A stretch of DNA of 64,000 nt from Nitrososphaerota archaeon (GTDB lineage: Archaea; Thermoproteota; Nitrososphaeria_A; Caldarchaeales; Calditenuaceae), in contig WUQR01000139.1 in NCBI GenBank assembly GCA_009889515.1, positions 1,178,001 to 1,242,000 of the forward strand. The letters run 5' to 3'. Within the stretch, counting starts at the first letter, position 1. Each line of letters opens with the position of its first letter. Both the position numbers and the translations under genes were made by a program. The notes beneath the pieces were generated by a model. It did not search any database. It was given only the letters and a program-made list of their open reading frames with translations, and was not told the DNA's origin. Shown here one piece after another: positions 8,713 to 17,434 of the stretch.

Positions 8713-9381
8713 ATGCTGGCATACAAGGGGCTTGAGATAAGATGGCTTGGCCACGCGGGCTTCAGCATCCGCCGGGGCGGATTTGAGGTAGTATTCGACC
8801 CCTACCAGCTCAAGACCAAGACCAAGAGGGCGGCTGATGTTGTATTCATTTCGCACGAGCATTTCGACCACCTCTCAGCCAACGATCTTGCAAAAGTCGC
8901 GTCTCCTGAAAAAACAACTGTCGTGGCTGCGAAAAACTGTATGGCTGGGCTTGGGAACGTCCAATGCAAATCTAAAGTGTTTGTTACGGCAGGAGACCGA
9001 GGAGAGGTTGGAGACCTCAGATACATGGTTGTCCCAGCCTATAATGTGAACAAGTTCAGGTCGCCTGGCGTCGTTTATCATCCGAAGGAGTATGGTGGTG
9101 TGGGATACGTTGTCGAGATTGCTGGTGTCAGGGTTTACCACCCGGGCGACACCGACTTTATCCCCGAGATGAAGGGGTTGGGGAAGATTGATGTAGCCTT
9201 TCTGCCCGTGAGCGGGGTTTATGTCATGACGGCCGCAGAGGCCGCAGAGGCTGCAAACACCATAATGCCTGAGGTCGCAATCCCAATGCATTACGGCGCG
9301 ATAGTAGGCTCGCGAAGGGAGGCAGAAGAGTTTAAGAAAATGGCTAAGTGCAGGGTCGAGATACTGGAACCCGAAGAGTAG
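8713..9381 (+). CDS. metallo-beta-lactamase fold hydrolase (UlaG-like, UPF0173 type)
   Basis: A 222-residue protein with WLGHAGFSI at the N-terminus, the metal-binding HEHFDH motif and the later HPGDTD and MHYG motifs, in the order seen in UlaG-like and UPF0173 metal-dependent hydrolases. These bind two zinc or manganese ions. Substrates of archaeal members are generally unknown. No signal peptide is visible, so it should be cytosolic. It is followed after 12 bases by a zinc-ribbon protein on the same strand. Confidence 0.88.
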   Translation: MLAYKGLEIRWLGHAGFSIRRGGFEVVFDPYQLKTKTKRAADVVFISHEHFDHLSANDLAKVASPEKTTVVAAKNCMAGLGNVQCKSKVFVTAGDRGEVGDLRYMVVPAYNVNKFRSPGVVYHPKEYGGVGYVVEIAGVRVYHPGDTDFIPEMKGLGKIDVAFLPVSGVYVMTAAEAAEAANTIMPEVAIPMHYGAIVGSRREAEEFKKMAKCRVEILEPEE

Positions 9382-9393
9382 GGTGGTCTATAA

Positions 9394-9858
9394 GTGTCAG
9401 CCAGCGGATGCATCCACGACCTGAAGTACGCGGGGGCTTTGACTGTTACGCAGGGTGAGGAGGTGGTGAAGATTGTGGAGGCGTGGAGGTGTAGAAGGTG
9501 CGGGGCGACGAAGGTTGGGCTCAGGGGGCCTGGGACATTGACATCAACAGAAGGTCTCCTAGAGCTTCTAGAGCCCGGCGACGCTAGATGGGTTGTCGTA
9601 TTCTGGAGGGGGTCTGGGGCCATACCCCCAGATGTAACGGCTGTCGCTGTGAAGCCCGGAGACGAGGTTAGGGTCGAGACACCACACCCCGGTGAGGACG
9701 AGTTTATCGTCGGCAGCGACTACAGGCTTCGCCGGAAGATTGATGGGAAGGAGCCTGAAGCGGTTAAGAGTTTACCGCTGGATGATGTCTTGACGGGGTG
9801 GATAGACCTGTCCGAGTGGCCTCCACAGGTATACACGCTGCGGCATCACTCCGGGTAA
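9394..9858 (+). CDS. uncharacterised protein with N-terminal Cys-x-His / Cys-x2-Cys metal site
   Basis: A 154-residue protein I do not recognise. Near the N-terminus are Cys-Ile-His and, about 25 residues on, CRRCG, which together could bind zinc. The rest is mixed alpha/beta with several acidic turns and no membrane segment. The start is GTG with GGGTGG about ten bases upstream. It follows the UlaG-like gene by 12 bases and its end overlaps the rnz gene on the opposite strand by 13 bases. Confidence 0.7.
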   Translation: MSASGCIHDLKYAGALTVTQGEEVVKIVEAWRCRRCGATKVGLRGPGTLTSTEGLLELLEPGDARWVVVFWRGSGAIPPDVTAVAVKPGDEVRVETPHPGEDEFIVGSDYRLRRKIDGKEPEAVKSLPLDDVLTGWIDLSEWPPQVYTLRHHSG

Positions 9859-10766
9859 TGGATCTCCACCTTCTCTAAGTCGCTTGGTAGGATTGTGTTT
9901 GGAAAGATTTTCCTCGCCTCGTTCAAGAGTATCTCCTCCTTGCCGTGGTATCTGGGGCTTATGTGGAATAGGGCTAGTGTGCGGGCTTGTGCGTGTAGGG
10001 CGGCGGTAGCGGCCTCGGAGGCGGTGCTGTGACCCTCCTCCACGGCGCGGTCTGAGAGACTCTGGTCGAAGGTGGCGTCGTGTATAAGTAGGTCAGCCCG
10101 CTGTGCGAACTCTACAATCTTCTCCGAGTATCTTGTGTCTCCTGTGTATACAATTTTTCTCCCCCTTCTCGGCGGGTCTACCGCTTCCTCCGGCCTAATC
10201 ACCCTTCCCTGATACTCTACAGGCTCCCCTCTCTGGAGCCTACCCCAGAGCGGCCCCCTAGGTAGGCCGAGACTCTCCAGATACTCGACCCTCATCCTTC
10301 CAGGTCGGTCGTCCTCCAGAAGTCTGTAGCATATCGCCTCGGCTGAGTGAACCGCCTCGATGGCCTCAACCTTAAACCCTCTCCCCTGGTATACGAGGCC
10401 TGGCCCTACGGCATTGATTTCCACATCGAATCCGACCTCTGTCTCGAGGGCTTCTAACAGGTTTCTAACGACTTCGCAGGCGGATTTGGGCCCGAAGATG
10501 GCCACTGGGTCTTCCCGCCCCATCATGCTGAGTGTGTATAGGACGCCTGGCACCCCTAGGAGGTGGTCGGCGTGTCTGTGCGTAATGAAAATCCTGAGCT
10601 CCCTTGGCAGCCCTAGGCCTGAGGCGAGGAGCTGCCTCTGTGTCGATTCTCCGCAGTCAAAGACCAGAAGAGAGCCGGCAAACCTCACAGCCACGCTTGG
10701 TAGAGCCCTGTGTGGCGTGGGCATGCCACCGCTGGTACCCAAGAAGCATACTAGCATCTGAGTCAT
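9846..10766 (-). CDS. rnz: ribonuclease Z (tRNA 3'-end processing)
   Basis: A 306-residue metallo-beta-lactamase-fold endonuclease that cuts the 3' trailer from pre-tRNA. The zinc motif THRHADH (His63, His65, Asp67, His68) is complete, preceded by the N-terminal FLGTSGGMPT motif and followed by VYTGDT and the late HIS(P) motif (LFHISPRYHG). The central exosite-like arm region around residues 160-200 is present. Length and motif order match RNase Z rather than other members of the fold. Its 3' end overlaps the convergent gene at 9394-9858. Confidence 0.94.
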   Translation of the reverse strand: MTQMLVCFLGTSGGMPTPHRALPSVAVRFAGSLLVFDCGESTQRQLLASGLGLPRELRIFITHRHADHLLGVPGVLYTLSMMGREDPVAIFGPKSACEVVRNLLEALETEVGFDVEINAVGPGLVYQGRGFKVEAIEAVHSAEAICYRLLEDDRPGRMRVEYLESLGLPRGPLWGRLQRGEPVEYQGRVIRPEEAVDPPRRGRKIVYTGDTRYSEKIVEFAQRADLLIHDATFDQSLSDRAVEEGHSTASEAATAALHAQARTLALFHISPRYHGKEEILLNEARKIFPNTILPSDLEKVEIHYPE

Positions 10767-10820
10767 CGCCGAGCCACAAGACTAGCCTCCCGGGTGGGAG
10801 GTTATAGCCCTCACCTAGGC

Positions 10821-12194
10821 TCACGCGTAAACGTATCTCACACCAAGCCTTTCAGCAATATCCCTATCCAGACACCCCAGATCCTCGCGAGACAAGTCCT
10901 GCACGCGGTATTTTCCTAATGCGGAGATAAGCATCTTGGCCTCCAGCTCCACGGTTCTGAGATAGTTTTCTACGCCTCGGGCACCCGCAACCCATGCTGA
11001 AACTGCGATCGGACGACCAAAGGCAACACCATCGAGGCCGAGGCATAGGCACTTTACGAGATGGCCACCGTCGTAGAGTCTCCCCGAGACAATAAACGAA
11101 GTCGAGCCGGTCCTCGACTCGAGCTGTCTCGATATGCTGCATAATGCTGCAATGAGGGGTAGGCCGAGATGCCTCATAGAGGCGTAGGGGCTCATACCAG
11201 TCCCACCCTCCCTTCCGTCGATCCATACAGCGTCCACACCCTCTGAAGTCAAGACATCAAGAACCTCGGGCAAGTCCCTGAATGGGCCCAGCTTCACCCA
11301 GACCCTACACCTGGGGTAGTTGTTCCTCATCATCCGGATCATGCCCCGAAGTATCTCGGGCACGAACGTCCCTGGCGCCGAGTGTCTCTCAATGCTGTCT
11401 CTAAGAGTATTCTGTGGATCCTCTGATAGATGGTACTTGTCCCTGAGGCGCTCAGCCTCCTCCCTCGAGAGCCTCACCTCGCCTCCGAGCCCGGGCTTAG
11501 AGCCCTGGCCTATCTTAATCTCAAACCCGATAAGTCCTTTCTCGATGAATGGCTCGATGTCGGGGTCTGAGTAGACCTTGTTCCACAGCTCGTTGTAGGC
11601 GTCTTCTACGCTCTGCTGAATGGTTAATCCACCAACATTACCGTCCAAGTTCTCGAGATACGTCATAACCCTCTCCTTAAAGCACGGCTGGCCACTTCTA
11701 ATCCTCCTCGAATACCCCCACATGGTTGCCACATTCTCACCTATCCCCATCGGGATACCCATACGCGCAGCACCACGCGCAACCTCTAGGGATATCTTAT
11801 TCGCAACCTGTACGGAGCCCATAGACGCCACCATCACAGGCATGTTTACATTGAAGCCGCCCAAGTTATGCCTCAAATCCACATCACTGAAGATAGGTTC
11901 ACGCAAAAGCTCGGACATTTTTTTGAGCCTTAGGGGAGTAAATGCTGGTGGGAGTAGAAGTAGTTCATCGAGAGTGGCATAGCGTGTTGGTTGCTTGTAT
12001 ATGTTGGCGCCTTTGAGTAGCATTATCGAGGGCTTTAAGACGTCTGCAGGATATATTGCATCAACGCCTTTACGGGCGCGCTCAATAATCTCTCTGAATG
12101 GATAACTCCCCCATATTTCAGCGAGATCTGTGAATAGCGAGTAGAACCTGTGAAGGGCGAGGAAGATGTTCAGGAAGGGTTTTGAGAGGCTCAC
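10821..12194 (-). CDS. glutamate synthase-like FMN-binding protein lacking the iron-sulfur ligands
   Basis: A 457-residue protein matching only the FMN/synthase domain of the glutamate synthase large subunit. Recognisable parts are GFEIKIGQGSKPGLGGE, a region about KLGPFRD, the DGREGGTGMSP loop and LGLDGVAFGRP near the end. The N-terminal glutamine amidotransferase domain is absent. In GltB, a cysteine cluster binding a 3Fe-4S centre follows the last motif; here that place has SAWVAGARG and no cysteines. It may be a stand-alone FMN oxidoreductase with another substrate, so I do not call it GltB. No gltD-like partner is nearby. The gene lies 26 bases upstream of the next gene's start on the same strand. 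Confidence 0.8.
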   Translation of the reverse strand: MSLSKPFLNIFLALHRFYSLFTDLAEIWGSYPFREIIERARKGVDAIYPADVLKPSIMLLKGANIYKQPTRYATLDELLLLPPAFTPLRLKKMSELLREPIFSDVDLRHNLGGFNVNMPVMVASMGSVQVANKISLEVARGAARMGIPMGIGENVATMWGYSRRIRSGQPCFKERVMTYLENLDGNVGGLTIQQSVEDAYNELWNKVYSDPDIEPFIEKGLIGFEIKIGQGSKPGLGGEVRLSREEAERLRDKYHLSEDPQNTLRDSIERHSAPGTFVPEILRGMIRMMRNNYPRCRVWVKLGPFRDLPEVLDVLTSEGVDAVWIDGREGGTGMSPYASMRHLGLPLIAALCSISRQLESRTGSTSFIVSGRLYDGGHLVKCLCLGLDGVAFGRPIAVSAWVAGARGVENYLRTVELEAKMLISALGKYRVQDLSREDLGCLDRDIAERLGVRYVYA

Positions 12195-12220
12195 GTTGAG
12201 GCGTACCGCCCTGCTTCACA

Positions 12221-13222
12221 CTATGGAGAATATATTCCGGCTAGCTTTGGGCAGAGCCTCGCCTCCCAAACAGCGTCCAGCCCACACAGATAGCGCGTAA
12301 GCCTCTCCACGCCTATACCGAACCCGGCACTGGGAGGAATACCCTCCTTAAGCATTTCAAGATACCACGCATACTTCCTCGGGTCCTCACCGGTCTCCTT
12401 CATCCTCGCCAACACCTTCTCGTATCGATACTCCCTCTCGGCGCCAGAGGCGCATTCGCCATACCCTTCAGGATATATCAGGTCGAAGTCCCGGAGTATC
12501 CCAGGTCGCCTCTCATCCTCCATATCATAGAAGCCGCGAGCACCTCTCGGATAATCTATTATGAAAAAGGGCTCACCAATCATTTTTGATATGAGCTGCT
12601 CCGCATCCCACGGAATCTCAACACCATACCGTACCTTAATTCCCCTAACCCTCAGATATTCTAGGGTCTCGTCGTATGTGAGCTTCTTGAAGGGTGGCTT
12701 AATTGCCGGTAGCTGCCGGCCCAGCAGCTCCAACTCCTTTTGGCAAGTATCACGCACAGTGTTGACTGCCTCGGATAGGAGACGCTCAGCCACGGCCATG
12801 GCATCAAAGTAGCTTGCCTCCGCCATCTCTAGGTCGAGCTGCACAAACTCCACCAGATGCCTTCCTGTGAGGGCTGAGTCAATAGGCTCCAGCCTCACGT
12901 TGGGTGACATAAAGAAGATCTTGCCAAGGCCGCTCATCGCCGCCTGCTTATACAGGATCGCACTGCTCATCACTTTGTACTCCCTGCCATAATAGTCGAT
13001 AGTCGCCTGCTTCGCACCCCTGATACCCGGGTCTGTGACTGGGCCGATTATGGGTGGGAGTAGCTCGATGAAGCCCTCAGACTTCAAGAAACTGCGCATG
13101 GCGTCACACGCGACATCTTGGACCTTGAGTATGGCCCTCATCCGCGGCGTCCTCACCATTTTCCAACTCTGCCGCAGGATCTCTGCGAGTCTCTGAAGTT
13201 CTACACTGACTTCGGTCTCCAT
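12221..13222 (-). CDS. AsnRS-like asparagine synthetase (archaeal AS-AR type)
   Basis: A 333-residue class II aminoacyl-tRNA synthetase catalytic core without the N-terminal OB-fold anticodon-binding domain of true AspRS/AsnRS. Motif 2-like and motif 3 (GFGIGVERLTRYLCG) regions are present, as is the YDMEDERRPG-like stretch of the AsnRS family. Archaeal proteins of this shape (Pyrococcus AS-AR) make asparagine from aspartate, ATP and ammonia instead of charging tRNA. That role is inferred from domain layout. It is followed by the GltB-like gene 26 bases away, so both may serve nitrogen metabolism. Confidence 0.85.
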   Translation of the reverse strand: METEVSVELQRLAEILRQSWKMVRTPRMRAILKVQDVACDAMRSFLKSEGFIELLPPIIGPVTDPGIRGAKQATIDYYGREYKVMSSAILYKQAAMSGLGKIFFMSPNVRLEPIDSALTGRHLVEFVQLDLEMAEASYFDAMAVAERLLSEAVNTVRDTCQKELELLGRQLPAIKPPFKKLTYDETLEYLRVRGIKVRYGVEIPWDAEQLISKMIGEPFFIIDYPRGARGFYDMEDERRPGILRDFDLIYPEGYGECASGAEREYRYEKVLARMKETGEDPRKYAWYLEMLKEGIPPSAGFGIGVERLTRYLCGLDAVWEARLCPKLAGIYSP

Positions 13223-13394
13223 AAGTTACCTATTAGAATGTGAACTCTCATTAATAAGCATTCTTACATGATTTGAGCCGCGTAAACGTTATATTAACAT
13301 CTAACTTGGCAAATTGGTGTAATTCTGACGAACGACTTTTAACCACTACGTATGTTTGCCATGGCATTAGATTAGCTAAATGACGACGAACAAT

Positions 13395-14426
13395 TCAAGA
13401 CCCCAGCGCATAGACACAAACCACCCTTGTCAGGCTCGAATGAATCCTGATGGGGTGCTGCTCTAGGAGGCGGAAACCAATCTCCTCGAGCAATGATGGA
13501 TTAACCCGCTGCTGCGGAATCGCAGTGACAATTCTGCATCCAGGCTCAAGCAGTTCTGCAATCGATGAGAATGCACTGAGATACAACCTCTCAATGTTTC
13601 TGTCGCTTAATTGTGTCGAGCGGCCATAGGGTGGGTCGGTTGCGACTCCTTGGAACCTCCCCCTCAGCGGAGGGGCTGTAGCATCACCGCATATCAGCTC
13701 AACCCTCTCGGCATATCCACTCCACTTCAAGTTCGCGAGGCATCCGCGCGCAATCCATCTTTTCAGCTCAATCGCAAGGACCCTATACCCCATATCAGCC
13801 GCCTCCATAGGAATTGAGCCAGTACCTGCGAAGGGGTCGACTATCCATCCAGGCGGCCTAACCCTAGTGAGGTTGACCATGCATCTTGCAAGTCTCGGCA
13901 TAAGTGCTGAGGGGTGGCGGAAAGGCCTCATCTTAGGGCGCCTAGCTTCTAATTTGCTGTATTTTAGACGTGAGAGGAGAGGCCCCGCGTAGATGCCGCT
14001 CTCCGTGATGTATGCTTGAATAACGATGTCAGGCGAGGATAAGTCCACCTTGAGGTTGGGGTAGCTCGACAGCACCACGCCCCCAAGCCACCTCTCTATG
14101 GCAACTCTATCACAGTCAACGCTTCCAAGCCTCACAGCCCTTACGGCAAAACTACGCGACCCTCTCAGGAGTTCAGACTCACCAATATCAACTGCGCCGC
14201 CGACATCATATGTGGGGGAGTAGATGATAGGCTCCACTATCTCCTTCACATACGCTGCGCGCCCGGTTATGGCTCCGGCATCACTAATGTTGGCGTTAAT
14301 ATGGACAATCCTGCCTGTAACCCCTTCGACACTGTCAGTGCCATAAAGGATGTGGAGTATTGACTTTAGCTCGCTTAAAGCAAGCCCAGGCGCCTCGCCT
14401 GAGAGCAGCGCGAGAAGACGCTTCAA
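13395..14426 (-). CDS. tRNA (guanine(10)-N2)-methyltransferase, Trm11/Trm-G10 type
   Basis: A 343-residue protein with an N-terminal THUMP-like RNA-binding region and a C-terminal Rossmann methyltransferase. The SAM-binding site is DPFAGTGS (FAGTG 199-203) and the catalytic motif is DPPYGRS (264-268), as in Trm11 and archaeal Trm-G10, which methylate N2 of G10 in tRNA. The start overlaps the end of prs by four bases (ATGA), so the two are translated from one message. The 171-base gap downstream to 13223 is AT-rich and shows no RNA gene that I can recognise. Confidence 0.9.
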   Translation of the reverse strand: MKRLLALLSGEAPGLALSELKSILHILYGTDSVEGVTGRIVHINANISDAGAITGRAAYVKEIVEPIIYSPTYDVGGAVDIGESELLRGSRSFAVRAVRLGSVDCDRVAIERWLGGVVLSSYPNLKVDLSSPDIVIQAYITESGIYAGPLLSRLKYSKLEARRPKMRPFRHPSALMPRLARCMVNLTRVRPPGWIVDPFAGTGSIPMEAADMGYRVLAIELKRWIARGCLANLKWSGYAERVELICGDATAPPLRGRFQGVATDPPYGRSTQLSDRNIERLYLSAFSSIAELLEPGCRIVTAIPQQRVNPSLLEEIGFRLLEQHPIRIHSSLTRVVCVYALGS

Positions 14427-15316
14427 GATATCAGTTTGGCCAAAAAGTTGGCGATCTCAGCCGATATGTCGACCTCCGCGTACTTGTTTGGAACGGTGTT
14501 TGTGGCTAATATCGCATCTGCACCGGCCTCAAGGATTTTCTGGTCTGAGCCTCCTATGAATAGTCCGTGGATGCAGCAGGCATAGACCTTCGAGGCGTTC
14601 GCAGACTTTAGCTTCTTTACGAGCTTGCTCATGGTTCCCCCTGAGCTTACCACGTCGTCGATGATCATTACGCCCTTATTGCTGAAGCTGTGCCCGTCTT
14701 CCACCTCCACCTTGACCTCGCCGGTGTTTGGGTCTCTCCACGACTCGGCCTTTACAGGCTCTGCACCAAGCTCCAATGAGGCCTCGGCTGCGAGTTCCAT
14801 CCCCTTCTTCCCAGGTGAGACAACATAAGACACCTGCCAGCCACGCCTCTTCACACCAGATGCTAGAGTCTTTGCGACGCTGATGGAGTGGCTCAGAACT
14901 CCAGATTCTCGGAGTGCCCAAGGCGCGTGTGGATTCACTGTTACCAGTTCGTCAACTCCGGCCGACTTCATCAGGTGGAGAACTACCTTGAGGCTCACAG
15001 TCTCACCCTCCAAGAAAGCCCTATCCTGCCGCGCATATGCTAGGTATGGGACTAGGGCCACTATGCGTGCCACTCCAAGCTCCTTGAGACCCATCGACAT
15101 TAGTAGCAGCTGGAGAAGGTGCTTATCCTGGGGCGGGTGTGTACCCTGAACAAGGACTACTGTGGAGTCTGGTTTTTCGAGGAATCTGAAATAGGACTCG
15201 CCGTCGGGGAAAACCTTGTGCTGGAGCCTTAGAGGTCTTATACCCATCGCCTCAGCGATCCTGTTTCCCAGCTCACTTGATGCGGGCCCCGCTACCAGCG
15301 AAAACCTCTCCACCAT
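14423..15316 (-). CDS. prs: ribose-phosphate pyrophosphokinase (PRPP synthase)
   Basis: Makes PRPP from ribose 5-phosphate and ATP for nucleotide and NAD synthesis. I chose the ATG at 15316, giving 297 residues starting MVERFSLVAGP, the usual archaeal length; the open frame runs upstream to 15607 but that part overlaps the phosphatase gene on the other strand and has no family match. Seen motifs are FPDGESYFR, YARQDR (ATP site), the NPHAPWALRE stretch and the PRPP loop IIDDVVSSGGT. The last four bases overlap the start of the tRNA methylase. PRPP also feeds the nicotinate phosphoribosyltransferase at 17992. Confidence 0.95.
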   Translation of the reverse strand: MVERFSLVAGPASSELGNRIAEAMGIRPLRLQHKVFPDGESYFRFLEKPDSTVVLVQGTHPPQDKHLLQLLLMSMGLKELGVARIVALVPYLAYARQDRAFLEGETVSLKVVLHLMKSAGVDELVTVNPHAPWALRESGVLSHSISVAKTLASGVKRRGWQVSYVVSPGKKGMELAAEASLELGAEPVKAESWRDPNTGEVKVEVEDGHSFSNKGVMIIDDVVSSGGTMSKLVKKLKSANASKVYACCIHGLFIGGSDQKILEAGADAILATNTVPNKYAEVDISAEIANFLAKLIS

Positions 15317-15437
15317 CTCCGAGACTATCCTCTCCTCGAGATTTATATCCCCTCCCCAGCTCAAGGGTCTTATACCAGCCCCCAGCATACTCTTATCTGT
15401 GGATAATTTGGGGGATATTGCGCGGCGCATAAGGGGG

Positions 15438-15911
15438 ATGTTTACAGACATACCGTTCAATTTTGGCTGGGTTGACGAGGGATTGGCCGTCTCAGGCCGT
15501 CCCGTTACACGGCAGCAAATACAGTGGCTACACGAGAATGGTATACGCTCAATACTCTCCCTCACGGAGGACAAGATACCGCCAATCTTCCTCGAGGGCT
15601 TCGACATAGTTTATGAACACTTACCCACAGCAGACCACGACCCGCCACCACTCGAAACCATCCTGAAATCGGTCAAGTTTATCGACGAGATGAGAAGGCA
15701 AGGACGAAGTGTTCTGGTCCACTGCGCCGCGGGGCAGGGAAGATCAGGCTCCATAGTCGCCGCATACATGATCTACAGTAAAGGGATGAGCAGTGAGGAG
15801 GCGCTCAACTGGATTCGGACGGTCAGGCCTGGATCGGTAGATCCAGTCCAAGAAGAGTCTCTCCGGGCTTTCGAGACCTACCTGAAGACCCAGAAAAGCA
15901 TGAAGACCTAG
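15438..15911 (+). CDS. dual-specificity / protein tyrosine phosphatase
   Basis: A 157-residue phosphatase. The start ATG at 15438 has AAGGGGG directly upstream and overlaps nothing; the frame is open further back, but only as a shadow of prs. The signature loop HCAAGQGRSG (Cys96 nucleophile, Arg102 binding phosphate) fits Cys-based phosphatases, and Asp66 or Asp68 is a probable general acid. Archaeal relatives dephosphorylate tyrosine, serine and threonine on proteins. It is transcribed divergently from prs, with 121 bases between the starts. Confidence 0.9.
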   Translation: MFTDIPFNFGWVDEGLAVSGRPVTRQQIQWLHENGIRSILSLTEDKIPPIFLEGFDIVYEHLPTADHDPPPLETILKSVKFIDEMRRQGRSVLVHCAAGQGRSGSIVAAYMIYSKGMSSEEALNWIRTVRPGSVDPVQEESLRAFETYLKTQKSMKT

Positions 15912-15977
15912 CAGGAGGCGTATGGGGTTAAGGGGCTGAATAAGGCTTAGACCTCGTGAATATAGGTAGATAAAGGG

Positions 15978-15984
15978 TTTAAAT
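15978..15984 (+). promoter_or_regulatory. TATA box of rps26e
   Basis: TTTAAAT lies about 34 bases before the S26e ATG at 16015, preceded by a purine-rich AAAGGG BRE-like stretch. Confidence 0.55.
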
Positions 15985-16014
15985 CGCCCCCCTAACGAGA
16001 TATCACTGGACAAC

Positions 16015-16299
16015 ATGCCTGTAAAGAGAAAGAATAGGGGCAGGGCGAAGGGGCAGAAAGGCTCTGAGCCGATGGTTCAGTGCGATAACTGTGGTGCACT
16101 TGTTCCGAGGAGCAAGATTCAGCGCGTCACTAGGCGTGTATCACTAGTCCGCGGGGACCTTTTCAGAGAATTGAAGAAGGCGGGTGCTTACATTTCCCAG
16201 AACATCATCACCGAAAACCTCTGCATCTCCTGCGCCATACACTACGGAGTACTCAAGGTTAGGCCCAGAGAGGAGAGAAAAGTACGCGAAATAATATAA
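16015..16299 (+). CDS. rps26e: 30S ribosomal protein S26e
   Basis: A 94-residue basic protein with the eS26 pattern: a Lys/Arg-rich N-terminus, CDNCGALVPRSKI, and a second metal-binding pair in CISCAIHYG, forming one zinc site. eS26 binds near the mRNA exit at the 3' end of 16S rRNA. It is present in Crenarchaeota, Thaumarchaeota and relatives but absent from Euryarchaeota, which supports the taxonomic call. It has its own promoter and is followed by a 164-base AT-rich gap before htpX. Confidence 0.96.
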   Translation: MPVKRKNRGRAKGQKGSEPMVQCDNCGALVPRSKIQRVTRRVSLVRGDLFRELKKAGAYISQNIITENLCISCAIHYGVLKVRPREERKVREII

Positions 16300-16463
16300 T
16301 CAAATTCTCTCTCCCCTCCGGTCAGTTATTTAAGAATATGCCTACTTGCTAATCTAATTCAACAAGTTAAGTATAATAATTCTGTAAGTCTAGTTAACGA
16401 AAGCTTTATGTCGGATAAGATTTAATACTTGGCACTCCGCCTAGCTCTAATCAGGGTGTTATC

Positions 16464-17432
16464 ATGATGGAGCAGGTTAGGGTCTCACTACTTGGACTAC
16501 GGGTCAGCATGATAACCATCTGGCTTGCAGTAGTTGGGACAGCCACTCTTCTATTAACCGCACTCATACTCTATCTGGGGCTGCCAACATTCTATATCTA
16601 CGGCGTCATAGGATTCGTAGTAATTCTAAACATCTTACAGTGGCTCTTCGGACCCTACTTGATCAACGCTATCTACAGAGTAACCGAGGCAGATCAAACA
16701 GCATACCCGTGGCTATACCAGATGGTTGACGAGCTGGCGGCTAAGAGTGGTCTACGCCAGAGGCCGAAAGTCATGATAGCGAACATCAATATTCCGAATG
16801 CTTTCGCATATGGAAGCCCCCTGACGGGCCCTATGGTGGCTGTTACCAGCGGTCTCTTGGGCCGTATCCCGCGTGAAGAGCTTGAGGCTGTCCTGGCACA
16901 TGAGGTGGGGCACCTCAGACACAGAGACGTCGTAGTCATGTTGATGATAAGCCTCATACCGGCTATAATCTACTACATCGGGTATACACTCTACATGTCT
17001 GGCCTCTTCGGGGGTGCTAGGAGGAATGGGGGCAGCGCGGCACCCATCCTGATAGGCATTGGACTAATAGTTCTGAGCTTCGTGTTTAACTTGTTCGTCT
17101 TTCTGATGAGCCGGCTCCGCGAATACTATGCCGACAGCCACGCTGCGACCGTTGTTAGTGATGGTGCGAGGAAGCTTCAGAGGGCTCTCGTCCGGATTAT
17201 GTCGCTCTCAGGCAGGATTAGGCCAGAGGCTAGGGCTCGGACGGAGCAGTTGAAGATGTTTTTCATCTCAGACCCTGAGCACGCGGTCGACCCATACATT
17301 GATGTAGAGAGGGCGATCGAGGAGTTGAGGAGGGCTAAGCCCAGCATCCTAGCCGACCTCTTCAGCACACACCCCCACCCCGCGAAGCGCATCAAACACC
17401 TAGACAAGTTCGCTTACGCATATCTCGCCTGA
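16464..17432 (+). CDS. htpX: HtpX-like membrane zinc protease (M48)
   Basis: A 322-residue membrane metalloprotease. Two N-terminal membrane helices (about 17-65) precede the catalytic HEVGH motif (His146, Glu147, His150). A further helix pair (about 158-215) and the REYYADSHAA motif, supplying the third zinc ligand, follow. It degrades misfolded membrane proteins. Two consecutive ATGs (16464 and 16467) can serve as the start, with AGGGTG upstream. The 3' end is two bases from the convergent gene at 17435. Confidence 0.94.
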   Translation: MMEQVRVSLLGLRVSMITIWLAVVGTATLLLTALILYLGLPTFYIYGVIGFVVILNILQWLFGPYLINAIYRVTEADQTAYPWLYQMVDELAAKSGLRQRPKVMIANINIPNAFAYGSPLTGPMVAVTSGLLGRIPREELEAVLAHEVGHLRHRDVVVMLMISLIPAIIYYIGYTLYMSGLFGGARRNGGSAAPILIGIGLIVLSFVFNLFVFLMSRLREYYADSHAATVVSDGARKLQRALVRIMSLSGRIRPEARARTEQLKMFFISDPEHAVDPYIDVERAIEELRRAKPSILADLFSTHPHPAKRIKHLDKFAYAYLA

Positions 17433-17434
17433 GC

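Noticed and set aside
13223-13394. tRNA or C/D box RNA in the AT-rich gap
   Set aside because: No cloverleaf or T-loop GGTTCGA-type sequence; CTGA and TGACGA are present but not in the box C/D order or spacing.
15216-15437. N-terminal extension of the phosphatase (adding 74 residues)
   Set aside because: It is antisense to prs; the ATG at 15438 has a good AAGGGGG ribosome binding site.
15317-15607. N-terminal extension of PRPP synthase (adding 97 residues)
   Set aside because: It lies antisense to the phosphatase gene and has no family match; the ATG at 15316 gives the usual archaeal length.
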